From Palsa-883 sp963847615 (lineage in GTDB: Bacteria; Pseudomonadota; Alphaproteobacteria; Acetobacterales; Acetobacteraceae): 64,000 bases of DNA. Location: NCBI GenBank assembly GCA_963847615.1, contig CAWKAN010000036.1, forward strand, positions 36,259 to 100,258. The letters are read 5' to 3'. Below the pieces are notes generated by a model, which worked only from the letters and a program-made list of their open reading frames with translations, ran no database searches and was not told where the DNA came from. Positions 1 through 7,978 of the stretch are shown piece by piece (position 1 is the first letter of the stretch; every line of letters begins with the position of its first letter). The translations under genes were made by a program, and so were the position numbers.

Positions 1-490
1 GGCTGTTGGGGTTTTCCAGCTCGATCACCCCGGGGCGGATCACCGCGCTGGCGGCATAGACCACGCCGGCGATCGCCCGCTCCGGCCCCACGCTGCGCCA
101 CAAGGCGTCGCCGGGGTCGATCTTCGGCAGGCGCCTGCCCTCCAACGCCCCGCCGATCGCGTGGAAATAGAACCACGGGATGCCGTTCATGACGAAGGCG
201 ACCGGCGTGTCGGGGCCGAGCAATGGGGCGATCGTGGCGGCAACCTCCGGCAGTGCCGGCGCCTTGACGGTGACCAGCACGGCGTCCTGCGCGCCGAGCT
301 CGGCCGGATCGGCGCTCGCGCGCACCCGCGCCTCGAACTCACCGTCCGCGGCGATCACTTTCAGGCCGGCCTGGCGGATCGCGGCAAGCTGGGCGCCGCG
401 CGCCACCACCGAGACATCTGCGCCGCCACGGACAAGCCGCACCGCCAGATGCCCGCCGATCGCACCGGCGCCAAATACGCAAACCTTCAT
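1..490 (-). CDS. panE: 2-dehydropantoate 2-reductase, N-terminal part
   Basis: Partial gene: it starts at the ATG at 488-490 and runs off the left edge, leaving the first 163 of the usual ~300 residues. It would reduce ketopantoate to pantoate with NADPH in the cytosol (pantothenate/CoA synthesis). Visible signatures are the Rossmann loop GAGAIGG (residues 7-13) at the very N-terminus, VTVKAPAL with the conserved Lys at residue 76, and FVMNG with the conserved Asn at 102. The family also contains paralogues acting on other 2-oxo acids, so the pantoate assignment is likely but not certain. It is divergent from the exporter gene downstream, with a composite palindrome between them. Confidence 0.85.
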   Translation of the reverse strand, partial: MKVCVFGAGAIGGHLAVRLVRGGADVSVVARGAQLAAIRQAGLKVIAADGEFEARVRASADPAELGAQDAVLVTVKAPALPEVAATIAPLLGPDTPVAFVMNGIPWFYFHAIGGALEGRRLPKIDPGDALWRSVGPERAIAGVVYAASAVIRPGVIELENPNS

Positions 491-566
491 GCTGTCCCCC
501 CGCGGCCGGCCGCAGCCCGCCGCAGAAGTCTGGGCGCCGCCGCCGCGCGGCGTCAACTCGGCAGGG

Positions 567-890
567 CGATCGGGGGGCAGGCAAGGCCAGGGGCTTCGCC
601 CCTGGACCCCGGCAGGGGGCGCTGCCCCCTTGCACCCCCGCCAAGGGCGGAGCCCTTGGAACCCTTCACTGGGCGTGTGGGGAGGGGGAGGGGGCGGGTG
701 GGCGAGGCGACGGGGCGCCGTCCAGCGTGCTGGACGGCGCCCCGTCGCCTCGCCCACCCGCCCCCTCCCCCTCCCCACACGCCCAGTCATGGAGTCCAGA
801 GGCCGCTGCCTCTGGTGGGGGTCCAGGGGGCAAAGCCCCCTGGTGGGGTCCAGGGGCGAAGCCCCTGGCCTTGCCTGCCCCCCCGATTGC
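567..890 (+). repeat. Composite seven-hairpin palindromic element, copy 1
   Basis: Defines the + orientation of the family. Seven hairpins in order: H1 GGGGC-TTC-GCCCC; H2 and H3 on CAAGGG/CCCTTG-type arms; H4, a near-perfect 114 bp palindrome (671-784); H5 AGAGGC/GCCTCT; H6 GGGGGC-AAA-GCCCCC; H7 GGGGC-GAA-GCCCC. Linkers read GGACCCC or GGAACCC on the left and GGGGGTCC or GGGGTCC on the right, so the right half is an imperfect reverse complement of the left half. The outer ends (567-595 and about 862-890) form a further inverted repeat. It lies between divergent panE and the first exporter gene. No protein is credible within it, although several frames stay open. Confidence 0.95.
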
Positions 891-948
891 TCGCCGATAC
901 GGCCCTGGCGCGATTGCGCAACTGGGGGCAAGATCGGCCGGTTTTGCC

Positions 949-972
949 CAAGAAGACCTGCATGGAATCGTC
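949..972 (+). promoter_or_regulatory. Conserved leader motif upstream of exporter 1
   Basis: The stretch beginning CAAGAAGACC and ending GGAATCGTC recurs almost unchanged at 3750-3774, and in both places its end lies 52 nt before the proposed start codon of a DHA2 exporter. Conservation outside the coding region at a constant distance suggests a shared 5' regulatory segment or simply the edge of an ancient tandem duplication. Confidence 0.5.
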
Positions 973-1023
973 AAGTTCAATCCGCGGCCAGCGCCGGGCC
1001 GGCAGCGGCGGAGGCTGACCGCA

Positions 1024-2565
1024 TTGTCCGGCGTCACGCCAAAGGTGCCCCATCGCGGGTTGATCACGCTTTGCGTGATGCTGGGCAACCTGATGCAGTC
1101 GCTCGACTCCACCATCGCCAATGTGTCGCTGCCGTACATGCAGGGCAGCCTGTCGACCAGTGCCGACGAGATCACCTGGGTGCTGACCTCGTACGTGATC
1201 GCGGCGGCCATCATGACGGCACCGGTCGGCTGGCTGGCGGTGCGGTTCGGGCGCAAGAACCTGCACATCGTCTGCATGGCCGGGTTCGTCACCGCCTCGA
1301 TGCTGTGCGGCATGGCGGAATTGCTGGAGCAGATGGTGGTGTTTCGCTTCATGCAGGGGATCTGCGGCGCCGCCCTGGTGCCGCTGTCGCAGGCCACCAT
1401 GCTCGACATCTATCCGTTCGAGCGGCGCGCCCAGGCGATGGCGATCTTCGGCATGGGGGTGATGGTCGGGCCGATCACCGGTCCGACGCTCGGCGGCTAC
1501 CTGACCGAGATGTACAATTGGCGGTATGTGTTCTACGTGAACCTGCCGTTCGGCCTGCTGGCGATCACCGGGCTGCTGGTGTTCCTGCCCAAGGCGTTGC
1601 CGCGGCCGGAGTTGAAGTTCGACTGGATCGGCTTCGCCGTGCTGGCGATGGGCGTCGGGTCGTTGCAGCTCATGCTCGATCGCGGGCAGGTGCAGGACTG
1701 GTTCACCTCGCGCGAGATCATCGTCGAGGCGGTGCTGGCCGGCCTCGGGCTGTATCTCTTTGTCGTGCACATGTTCACCGCCGAGCGGCCGTTCCTGCCG
1801 CCCGATCTGTTCAAGGACCGCAATTTCGTCGCCGGCGCGACGATGGTGTTCTTCACCGCCACGGTGATGCTGGCGAGCTCCGCGCTGATGGCGCCCTATC
1901 TGGAGACGCTGGCCGGCTATCCGGTGGCGACGGCGGGCCTGGCGATGGCGCCGCGCGGCCTGGGCACCATGATAGGGATGCAGATCGCCAGCCGCCTCTC
2001 GAACTATGTCGACCAGCGCAAGATCATGGCGGGCGGCTTGCTGACGCTCGGCCTGGCGCTGCATTCGATGAGCTTCTGGACCCCCGATGTCAGCACCGCG
2101 CAAATGATGCTGACCCTGGTGATGCAGGGATTTGCCATCGGCTGCGTGTTCAATCCGATGACGGTGATGGCGTTCACAACGCTGCCGGCGCATTTGCGCG
2201 GCTATGCGACATCGTTGCAGGCGCTGGCACGCAATCTCGGCCAGGCGATGGGCGTGTCGGTGACCACCGTCGCGTTGGCGCGGGCGTGGCAGAAGTCGCA
2301 TGCCGACATCGCGGCCAACATCACGCCGTTCGACCGCGTGCTGCACGCCAACGACGCCGCGTCGCACCTGCTGGACCCGACCACGCGCCATGGCGCCGCG
2401 GCGCTGGATCAGATGATCAATCACCAGGCGCAGATCATCGCCTACAACGCCGACTTCCGGATGATGTCGCTGGTCGTGGTGCCGCCGCTGCTGCTGCTGC
2501 TGGTGATGCGCCGGCATGAGCGCCCGGCGCCCAGACCCGTCGCGGTGCCGGCGGCGGGCGATTGA
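1024..2565 (+). CDS. DHA2 (EmrB/QacA-type) drug-export transporter 1
   Basis: 513-residue inner-membrane antiporter of the 14-TM DHA2 branch of the major facilitator superfamily, expected to export drugs or other toxic compounds with proton influx. The N-terminal half carries QSLDSTIANVSLPYM (motif D1), TWVLTSYVI, WLAVRFGRKN (motif A) and GPTLGGY (motif C). The TTG at 1024 is preferred because GGAGG lies 10 nt upstream and because it aligns exactly with the ATG of the paralogue at 3826 (both continue with PKVPHR). It has no EmrA partner next to it; the paralogue 1.3 kb downstream is its closest relative here, and a third family member with its own EmrA is at 60 kb. The substrate cannot be read from sequence. 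Confidence 0.9.
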   Translation: MSGVTPKVPHRGLITLCVMLGNLMQSLDSTIANVSLPYMQGSLSTSADEITWVLTSYVIAAAIMTAPVGWLAVRFGRKNLHIVCMAGFVTASMLCGMAELLEQMVVFRFMQGICGAALVPLSQATMLDIYPFERRAQAMAIFGMGVMVGPITGPTLGGYLTEMYNWRYVFYVNLPFGLLAITGLLVFLPKALPRPELKFDWIGFAVLAMGVGSLQLMLDRGQVQDWFTSREIIVEAVLAGLGLYLFVVHMFTAERPFLPPDLFKDRNFVAGATMVFFTATVMLASSALMAPYLETLAGYPVATAGLAMAPRGLGTMIGMQIASRLSNYVDQRKIMAGGLLTLGLALHSMSFWTPDVSTAQMMLTLVMQGFAIGCVFNPMTVMAFTTLPAHLRGYATSLQALARNLGQAMGVSVTTVALARAWQKSHADIAANITPFDRVLHANDAASHLLDPTTRHGAAALDQMINHQAQIIAYNADFRMMSLVVVPPLLLLLVMRRHERPAPRPVAVPAAGD

Positions 2566-2631
2566 CCTTTGCCGCCAGCCTTGCATAGTCGGCGCGGCGG
2601 ATCACGGCAGGAGACACGGCAGGAGACAAGG

Positions 2632-3393
2632 ATGGACGCGATCCGGTTGAAGGTTTTCTGGCAGCCTGGATGAACCAGCTGTCTGAAACTCAAAGAGTTT
2701 CTGTCGATCCGTGAGATCGAGTTCGAATCGATAAATGTGCTGGAAGACGCCGTCGGGCTGGCCGAGTTGCGCCAACTCGGGGCGCGCTCGGTGCCGGTGC
2801 TGTCGCGCGGCGACGCGTTCGTCTTCGCGCAGAATATCGGCCACGTCGTCAAGTTCCTCGGGCTGAACGAGGCGACCGGGCCGGTGCTGTCGCCGACGCA
2901 GTTGATCGCGCGGCTGGAACTGTTCCTGGGCGCCGCCGAGCGGTTCGTTGCGCAGATGCCGGACGACCGCCTGACCACCGAGGTACCGAACCGGCCGCGC
3001 AGCTACCGCGTGCTGGGGCACCACATCTTCCGGATTCCCGAAACGTTTCTGGAGGTCGCCGCCGGAGCCCCCCTGGCCTACGAGAGCCTGACCGCGCCGC
3101 CGCCCGACGCGATGCAGCGGACCGCCGACATCGTTGCCTACGGCCGCGACGTGCACCGCCGCCTGTCGGCGTGGTGGGACGCCAAGGCCGACAAGTCCGG
3201 GCACGAAACGGTGCAGACCTACTACGGCCCGCAACTGCTGCACGAATACCTGGAGCGTACCACCTGGCATGCCGGCCAACACGTGCGGCAATGGATGATG
3301 CTGCTGCGGATGGCGAACATCGAGCCGGCCGACCCGCTCGGCGACGACGCCTTCGCCGGCCTGCCGATGCCCAGCAGCGTCTGGGACGGCTGA
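2632..3393 (+). CDS. Glutaredoxin-like/DinB-like protein with in-frame TGA at the first redox Cys (candidate selenoprotein)
   Basis: One frame, interrupted only by a TGA at 2671-2673, runs from the ATG at 2632 (AGGAGA 6 nt upstream) to the TGA at 3391-3393. The N-terminal part (about 80 residues) is a thioredoxin-fold domain: LKVFWQPG-[TGA]-TSC, then GARSVPV with the cis-Pro of glutaredoxins and FVFAQ. The rest is a DinB-like four-helix bundle with the HH/H-x3-H-type histidines (LGHHIFR, TWHAGQH). The TGA replaces exactly the first Cys of a CxxC site, giving TGA-Thr-Ser-Cys. Seven A/T-ending codons cluster in the 22 codons after it, unlike the rest of the gene, and a perfect 7-bp hairpin follows 11 nt after the TGA. 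Alternatives are a Cys-to-stop point mutation or a base-call error; translation could restart at the GTG at 2737, losing the redox site. Confidence 0.75.
2685..2701 (+). promoter_or_regulatory. Hairpin just after the in-frame TGA (possible SECIS)
   Basis: GAAACTC-AAA-GAGTTTC is a perfect 7-bp stem with a 3-nt loop, 18 nt from the TGA to the loop. The distance fits bacterial selenocysteine insertion elements, but the AAA loop lacks the G usually found at the loop start, so the match is incomplete. Confidence 0.4.
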
Positions 3394-3400
3394 CCCGCAC

Positions 3401-3692
3401 AAGCAAGGCCGGGGCTTCGCCCCGGACCCCACCAAGGGGCTCCGCCCCTTGGAACCCCGCCAAGGGCACAGCCCTTGGAACCCTTCACTGGGCGTGTGGG
3501 GAGGGGCAGGGGGCGTGGGGGCGAGGCGAAGGGGCGCCGTCCGGCATGCCGGACGGCGCCCCTTCGCCTCGCCCCCACGCCCCCTGCCCCTCCCCACACG
3601 CCCAGTCATGGAGTCCAGAGGCCGCTGCCTCTGGTGGGGGTCCAGGGGGCAAAGCCCCCTGGCGGGGTCCGGGGCGAAGCCCCGGCTTGCTT
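3401..3692 (+). repeat. Composite seven-hairpin palindromic element, copy 2
   Basis: Begins 7 nt after the stop codon of the glutaredoxin-DinB gene. The central H4 is 3490-3603, 114 bp, with the purine run broken as GGGGC-A-GGGGG and the opposite arm changed to match. It sits the same distance upstream of exporter 2 as copy 1 does upstream of exporter 1, so it may have been duplicated along with that gene. Confidence 0.95.
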
Positions 3693-3749
3693 TCGCCGCG
3701 GCCGGTCTGGCGCCGCCAGGCGGTCCGGGCCAAGATTGCGCCCAGGTGA

Positions 3750-3774
3750 CAAGAAGACCACGCATGGAGTCGTC
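3750..3774 (+). promoter_or_regulatory. Conserved leader motif upstream of exporter 2
   Basis: Second occurrence of the leader found at 949-972, differing by one inserted base and two substitutions and ending 52 nt before the ATG at 3826. Confidence 0.5.
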
Positions 3775-3825
3775 GATCCCACGCCCTGGGTGCCGCATCG
3801 TGTTCGCCGGCATCGTCTGATCGCG

Positions 3826-5343
3826 ATGTCCGACGCCGAGCCGAAGGTACCGCATCGTGCATTGATCACCGCCTGTGTGATGCTGGCGACGTTGATGCAG
3901 GCGCTCGACACCACCATCGCCAACGTCGCGCTGCCCTACATGCAGGGCGCCATGTCGGCCTCCGCCGAGGAGATCACCTGGGTGCTGACATCGTACGTGA
4001 TCGCGGCGGCGATCATGACCGCGCCGGTCGGCTGGCTGGCGGTGCGCTTCGGACGCAAGAAGCTCTACGTCGTCTGCCTGGCGGGGTTCACCGTCACGTC
4101 GATGATGTGCGGCGCGGCGGAGAGCCTGCAGCAGATCGTGCTGTTCCGCCTGCTCCAGGGCGTGTGCGGGGCCGCGCTGGTGCCGTTGGCGCAGGCGACG
4201 ATGCTCGACATCTACCCCTATCATCGCCGGGCGCACGCGATGGCGATCTTCAGTTCCGGCGTGACCATGGGGCCGCTGATCGGGCCCACCCTCGGCGGCT
4301 ACCTGACCTACTGGTACAACTGGCGCTACGTGTTCTACGTCAACCTGCCGTTCGGCATCCTCGCCATCGTCGGGCTGCTGGTGTTCATGCCGAACACGCA
4401 ACCGCGGCAGGGGCTGAAATTCTCCTGGTCGGGCTTTGCCATGCTGGCGCTGGCGCTGGGCGCGTTGCAGCTGATGCTGGACCGCGGGCAGGTGCAGGAC
4501 TGGTTCACCTCACGCGAGATCGTCATCGAGGCGGTGCTGGCCGGCCTGGGGTTCTACCTGTTCCTGGTGCACATGTTCACCGCCGAGAAGCCGTTCCTGC
4601 CGCCGTCGATGTTCCGAGACCGGAATTTCATCGCTTCCTTCGTCATGGTGGTCTGCGTGTCCATGGTGATGCTGGCGACCTCGGCGCTGCTGGCGCCCTA
4701 TCTGCAGAACCTGGCGGGCTACCCGGTCTATACCGCCGGGCTGTCGCTCTCGCCGCGCAGCTTCGGCACCGTCGCCTCGATGTTCCTCGCCGCGCGGCTG
4801 TCGAAGTGGATCGACCAGCGCAAGATCATGGCGGTCGGCCTGCTGGTGCTGGGCTGGGCGCTGCATGCGATGAGTTCGTGGACGCCGGACGTGACCGAGG
4901 CGCAGATGATCGTCACGCTGATCATCCAGGGTTTCTCCATCGGCCTGGTGTTCAACCCGCTGGCGGTGATCGCCTTCAGCACGCTGCCGTCCACCCAGCG
5001 CGGTGACGCGACCGCGCTGCAGGCGCTGGCCCGCAACATCGGCTCGGCGGTCGGCATCTCGGTGACGTCGTTCACGCTGGAGCGCAGCGCGCAGGCGATG
5101 CACGCCGACATTGCCGCCGGCATCACGCCGTTCAACCGGTTGCTGCAGGGCGCCGGCCCGGTGGCGCGGTTCTACGATCCGTTGGTCGCCCGCGGCGCCG
5201 AGCTGCTCAACCAGGAAATCACCCGCCAGTCGCAGATCATTGCCTACAACAACGATTTCCATATGATGGCGTTCATCGTGGTGCCACCACTGCTGCTGAT
5301 CCTGCTGATGCGCCGGACCGGCGCGTCCGGTTCGGGAAGATAA
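3826..5343 (+). CDS. DHA2 (EmrB/QacA-type) drug-export transporter 2
   Basis: 505-residue paralogue of the transporter at 1024-2565, collinear over its whole length (shared QALDTTIANVALPYMQG, TWVLTSYVIAAAIMTAPVGW, RGQVQDWFTSRE, IIAYNNDF). The same 14-TM architecture and MFS motifs are present: WLAVRFGRKK in the loop after TM2 and GPTLGGYLT in TM5. Start chosen at the ATG 3826, continuing SDAEPKVPHR, although no strong ribosome-binding site precedes it. The stop is followed after 31 nt by the binding-protein gene. Presumed efflux antiporter of unknown substrate; the tandem arrangement suggests duplication followed by divergence. Confidence 0.9.
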   Translation: MSDAEPKVPHRALITACVMLATLMQALDTTIANVALPYMQGAMSASAEEITWVLTSYVIAAAIMTAPVGWLAVRFGRKKLYVVCLAGFTVTSMMCGAAESLQQIVLFRLLQGVCGAALVPLAQATMLDIYPYHRRAHAMAIFSSGVTMGPLIGPTLGGYLTYWYNWRYVFYVNLPFGILAIVGLLVFMPNTQPRQGLKFSWSGFAMLALALGALQLMLDRGQVQDWFTSREIVIEAVLAGLGFYLFLVHMFTAEKPFLPPSMFRDRNFIASFVMVVCVSMVMLATSALLAPYLQNLAGYPVYTAGLSLSPRSFGTVASMFLAARLSKWIDQRKIMAVGLLVLGWALHAMSSWTPDVTEAQMIVTLIIQGFSIGLVFNPLAVIAFSTLPSTQRGDATALQALARNIGSAVGISVTSFTLERSAQAMHADIAAGITPFNRLLQGAGPVARFYDPLVARGAELLNQEITRQSQIIAYNNDFHMMAFIVVPPLLLILLMRRTGASGSGR

Positions 5344-5374
5344 CAAGGCCTCAGGCCGTCAAGGGGGAAAGACA

Positions 5375-6631
5375 ATGACAATACCGATTGGCAAGGCACT
5401 GGTTGGCCGTCGCGCCGTGCTGGCGACTGGCCTCGCCGCCGGCGCCGCGGCGACGCTGCCGGCGCGCGCGCGGGCGCAGCAGAGACCGATCCGCATCGGC
5501 GTGCTGACCGACATGTCGGGCGTCTACGCCGCCAACACCGGCCCCGGCTCGGTGCTCGGCGCGCGGCTTGCCATCGAGGATTTTTCCCGCGCGCACCCGG
5601 CGATCAAGGTCGAGCTGGTCCAGGCGGACCTGCAACTGAAACCCGACGTGGCGCTGGCGATCGCCGCCGACTGGTACGACAACCAGGGCGTCGATCTCAT
5701 CACCGACGTGCCGCTGTCCTCCGCCGCCTTCGCCATCGGCGACCTGGCCAAGCAGAAGGACAAGGTGGCGATCTTCACCGGGGCCGCCTCGGCCGACATC
5801 ACTGGCACGCATTGCGGTCCCAACCACGTGCACTGGGTCTACGACACCTGGTCGATGCCGCACGGCGTGGTGGACGCGGCGGTGAAGGGCGGCGGCAACA
5901 CCTGGTTCTTCATCACCGCCGACTACGCCTTCGGCCATTCGCTGGAAAAGGATGCCGCGGGCTTCGTGGCGGCGGCCGGCGGCAAGGTGCTGGGCGAGGC
6001 GTTGGCGCCGTTTCCCGGCACCACCGATTTCTCGTCCTACCTGCTGGCAGCCAAGGCCAGCGGCGCCAAGATGATCGGCCTGGCCAATGGCGGCGGCGAC
6101 ACGGTGAACTGCATCAAGCAGGCCGCCGAGTTCGGCTTGGCGCGCGGCGGCCAGCACATCGCCGGCATGCTGTTCATCCTGCACGACGTGCACGGCGTCG
6201 GCCTCGCCGCGGCGCAGGGCGTGCTGCTGACCGAGCCGTTCTACTGGAACCTCAACGCCGGCACGCGGGCATTCGGCAAACGCTTCGCGGCGCGGTTCAA
6301 CGGCGTGATGCCGGGCTCGGTGCACGCCGGGCAGTATTCGGCGGTCACCCACTACCTGAAGGCCGTGGTTGCCCTGGGCCCCGCGAAGGCCGCGGCGAGC
6401 GGGCGCGCCGCCGTCGTGCAGATGAAGGCGATGCCGACCGATGACCCGCTGTTCGGCCGCGGCAAGGTGCGCATCGACGGCCGGGCGATCCACGACATGC
6501 ACCTGTTCGAGGTGAAGTCGCCGGCGCAATCGAAGGAGGCGTGGGACTACTACACGCTGAAAAGCACCATCCCGGCCGAGCGGGCGTTCCGGCCGCTGGA
6601 TCAGGGCGGCTGCTATATGGTCCATACCTGA
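5375..6631 (+). CDS. ABC transporter periplasmic substrate-binding protein (branched-chain amino acid/amide type)
   Basis: 418 residues, exported by a twin-arginine or Sec signal (GRRAVLATGLAAGAA, cleavage probably after ARA-RAQ near residue 35). The mature part starts with the type I periplasmic-binding fold IRIGVLTDMSGVYAANTGPG, typical of the LivJ/urea/amide binding proteins. TWFFITADYAFGHSLEKDA and LANGGGDTVNCIKQAAEFGL mark the second lobe. AAGGGGGA lies 7 nt before the ATG. No permease or ATPase genes adjoin it, so it is an orphan component or serves a transporter elsewhere. The ligand is not identifiable; hydrophobic amino acids, amides and aromatic acids are all possible in this family. 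Confidence 0.85.
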   Translation: MTIPIGKALVGRRAVLATGLAAGAAATLPARARAQQRPIRIGVLTDMSGVYAANTGPGSVLGARLAIEDFSRAHPAIKVELVQADLQLKPDVALAIAADWYDNQGVDLITDVPLSSAAFAIGDLAKQKDKVAIFTGAASADITGTHCGPNHVHWVYDTWSMPHGVVDAAVKGGGNTWFFITADYAFGHSLEKDAAGFVAAAGGKVLGEALAPFPGTTDFSSYLLAAKASGAKMIGLANGGGDTVNCIKQAAEFGLARGGQHIAGMLFILHDVHGVGLAAAQGVLLTEPFYWNLNAGTRAFGKRFAARFNGVMPGSVHAGQYSAVTHYLKAVVALGPAKAAASGRAAVVQMKAMPTDDPLFGRGKVRIDGRAIHDMHLFEVKSPAQSKEAWDYYTLKSTIPAERAFRPLDQGGCYMVHT

Positions 6632-6735
6632 AACGAAACCTGGCCGGGGGCGGTCGGGACGCCAGCTTGGTTGCGCGCCGCGACGCCGGGCGACGGCGGG
6701 TGGCCGCAACCGGTGCGGCCGACCGCCGCCCCCGG

Positions 6736-7395
6736 TCAGGCGCGCAGGTCGTCGCTGCGGATGAAGCGCACGCCGAGCCCGCTCAGCCGCGCCCGCGCCT
6801 CGTCCAGCGTGGTGCGCCCGGCGGTGGTCGGCAGGGCGATGGCGCGGCAGGCGTCCTCGACCACCACGACCTCGTAGCCCAGCCGCACGGCGTCCTCGGC
6901 CGACCAGGCGACGCAGAAATCGGTCGCCAGGCCGGCCAGGAAGACCCGGCGGAAGCCGCGCTGGCGCAGCCACCCGTCGAGCCCGGTCGGGGTGGTGCGA
7001 TCGTTCTCGAAGAAGGTGGAGTAGCTGTCGATGGCGGGGTGGAATCCCTTGCGGATGATCACCTCGACCCGGGTCAGATCGGCATCGCGATGCAACGCCG
7101 CGTTGGCACTGCCCTGCAACGCGTGATCCGGCCACAGGATTTGCCTGCCATAGGGCAGGTCGATGGTGTCGTACGGCTGCTTGCCGGGATGTGCGCTGGC
7201 GAACGACAGGTGCCCCGGCGGATGCCAGTCCTGGGTGGCGAAGGCATGGACGAAGACGCCGGACAGCAGGCGATTGATGACCGGCACCACGGCAGCGCCG
7301 TCGGCCACCGGCAGCTCGCCGCCCGGCATGAAGGTGGGCTGCACGTCCACCAGGCCGAGGATGGCGCTGTCGTCGATCGGGCTGGGCGCTGGCAT
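6736..7395 (-). CDS. pncA: Nicotinamidase / isochorismatase-family hydrolase
   Basis: 219 residues, the normal length for bacterial PncA, which deamidates nicotinamide to nicotinate in NAD salvage. The catalytic triad is readable: Asp17 (LVDVQPTF), Lys116 (IIRKGFHP) and Cys161 (LATDFCVAW). The metal site is DWHPPGH (Asp56, His58, His62). The ALQGS before the lysine block is also typical of nicotinamidases rather than other cysteine hydrolases. Its end converges on the upstream binding-protein gene with ~100 bp between. Confidence 0.93.
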   Translation of the reverse strand: MPAPSPIDDSAILGLVDVQPTFMPGGELPVADGAAVVPVINRLLSGVFVHAFATQDWHPPGHLSFASAHPGKQPYDTIDLPYGRQILWPDHALQGSANAALHRDADLTRVEVIIRKGFHPAIDSYSTFFENDRTTPTGLDGWLRQRGFRRVFLAGLATDFCVAWSAEDAVRLGYEVVVVEDACRAIALPTTAGRTTLDEARARLSGLGVRFIRSDDLRA

Positions 7396-7497
7396 GGGGC
7401 CTCCGCTTGGGTCTCCGGGGTGTCGGAGCGGGCGATTGTATCAGGCAATCGGGCTGGTGGTCTGCTGCGGCACCGCAGCTTGAGGCACAGGACGGCA

Positions 7498-7920
7498 TTG
7501 CATTTCGTCACCCAGCAATGCCCCGTCACCGAGGCGTTGCGCGGCTCGGTGGTGGAGGACCTGCCTGAGATCGAGCAGATCCACAGCCTGGCGCTGCGCA
7601 GCAAGGCGATCGAGGCCTGGGTGTTCGCGCTGTCGCATTCGAGCTTCGGGCGGGTCAGCGACATCCCGCCGGGGGGCGATCCGGGCATGAACGTGCTGAA
7701 GCGCGGCAATCAGGCGGATCATCTGCGCGGCGTGGCGCGGCTGGCGCTGCAGATCGCCGACATCTTCATCGCGCAGCGTCCGGAGGTGCGGATCGACCGC
7801 GACGTGGTGCTGACCGGCGCGCTGTGCCACGACGTGGGCAAGCCGTACGCGTTCGATCCGGTGAACCAGGCGCGGTGGGCGGCGCGGTTGCCGTGGCAGG
7901 CGGGCTCAGCGACACTGGGG
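7498..7920 (+). pseudogene. Truncated HD-domain phosphohydrolase
   Basis: The frame reads HFVTQQCPVTEALRGSVVED, then FALSHSSFGRVSDIPPGG, NQADHLRGVARLALQIADIF and LTGALCHDVGKPYAFDPVNQ. The His of NQADHLRG and the HD doublet of CHDVGK are the first metal ligands of HD hydrolases. After about residue 135 (NQARW) the sequence stops resembling an HD domain and runs into the leader of the GST gene, so the second half with the last ligands is missing. No convincing start codon or ribosome-binding site precedes the TTG at 7498. Probably a deletion remnant. Confidence 0.6.
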
Positions 7921-7978
7921 TCCGCATGCCGGGAGTCGGCAAGCCGAGGGCTAGCCAGCAGGTCGAGGGAAGACGCCG

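Noticed and set aside
787..2586. Long minus-strand frame opposite the first exporter
   Set aside because: Low-complexity His/Arg/Gln translation without motifs; the sense strand is a clear MFS protein.
2737..3393. DinB-like gene starting at GTG 2737 instead of 2632
   Set aside because: It would begin inside the thioredoxin fold, has no ribosome-binding site, and leaves the well-formed start at 2632 unexplained; kept only as the fallback if the TGA is a true stop.
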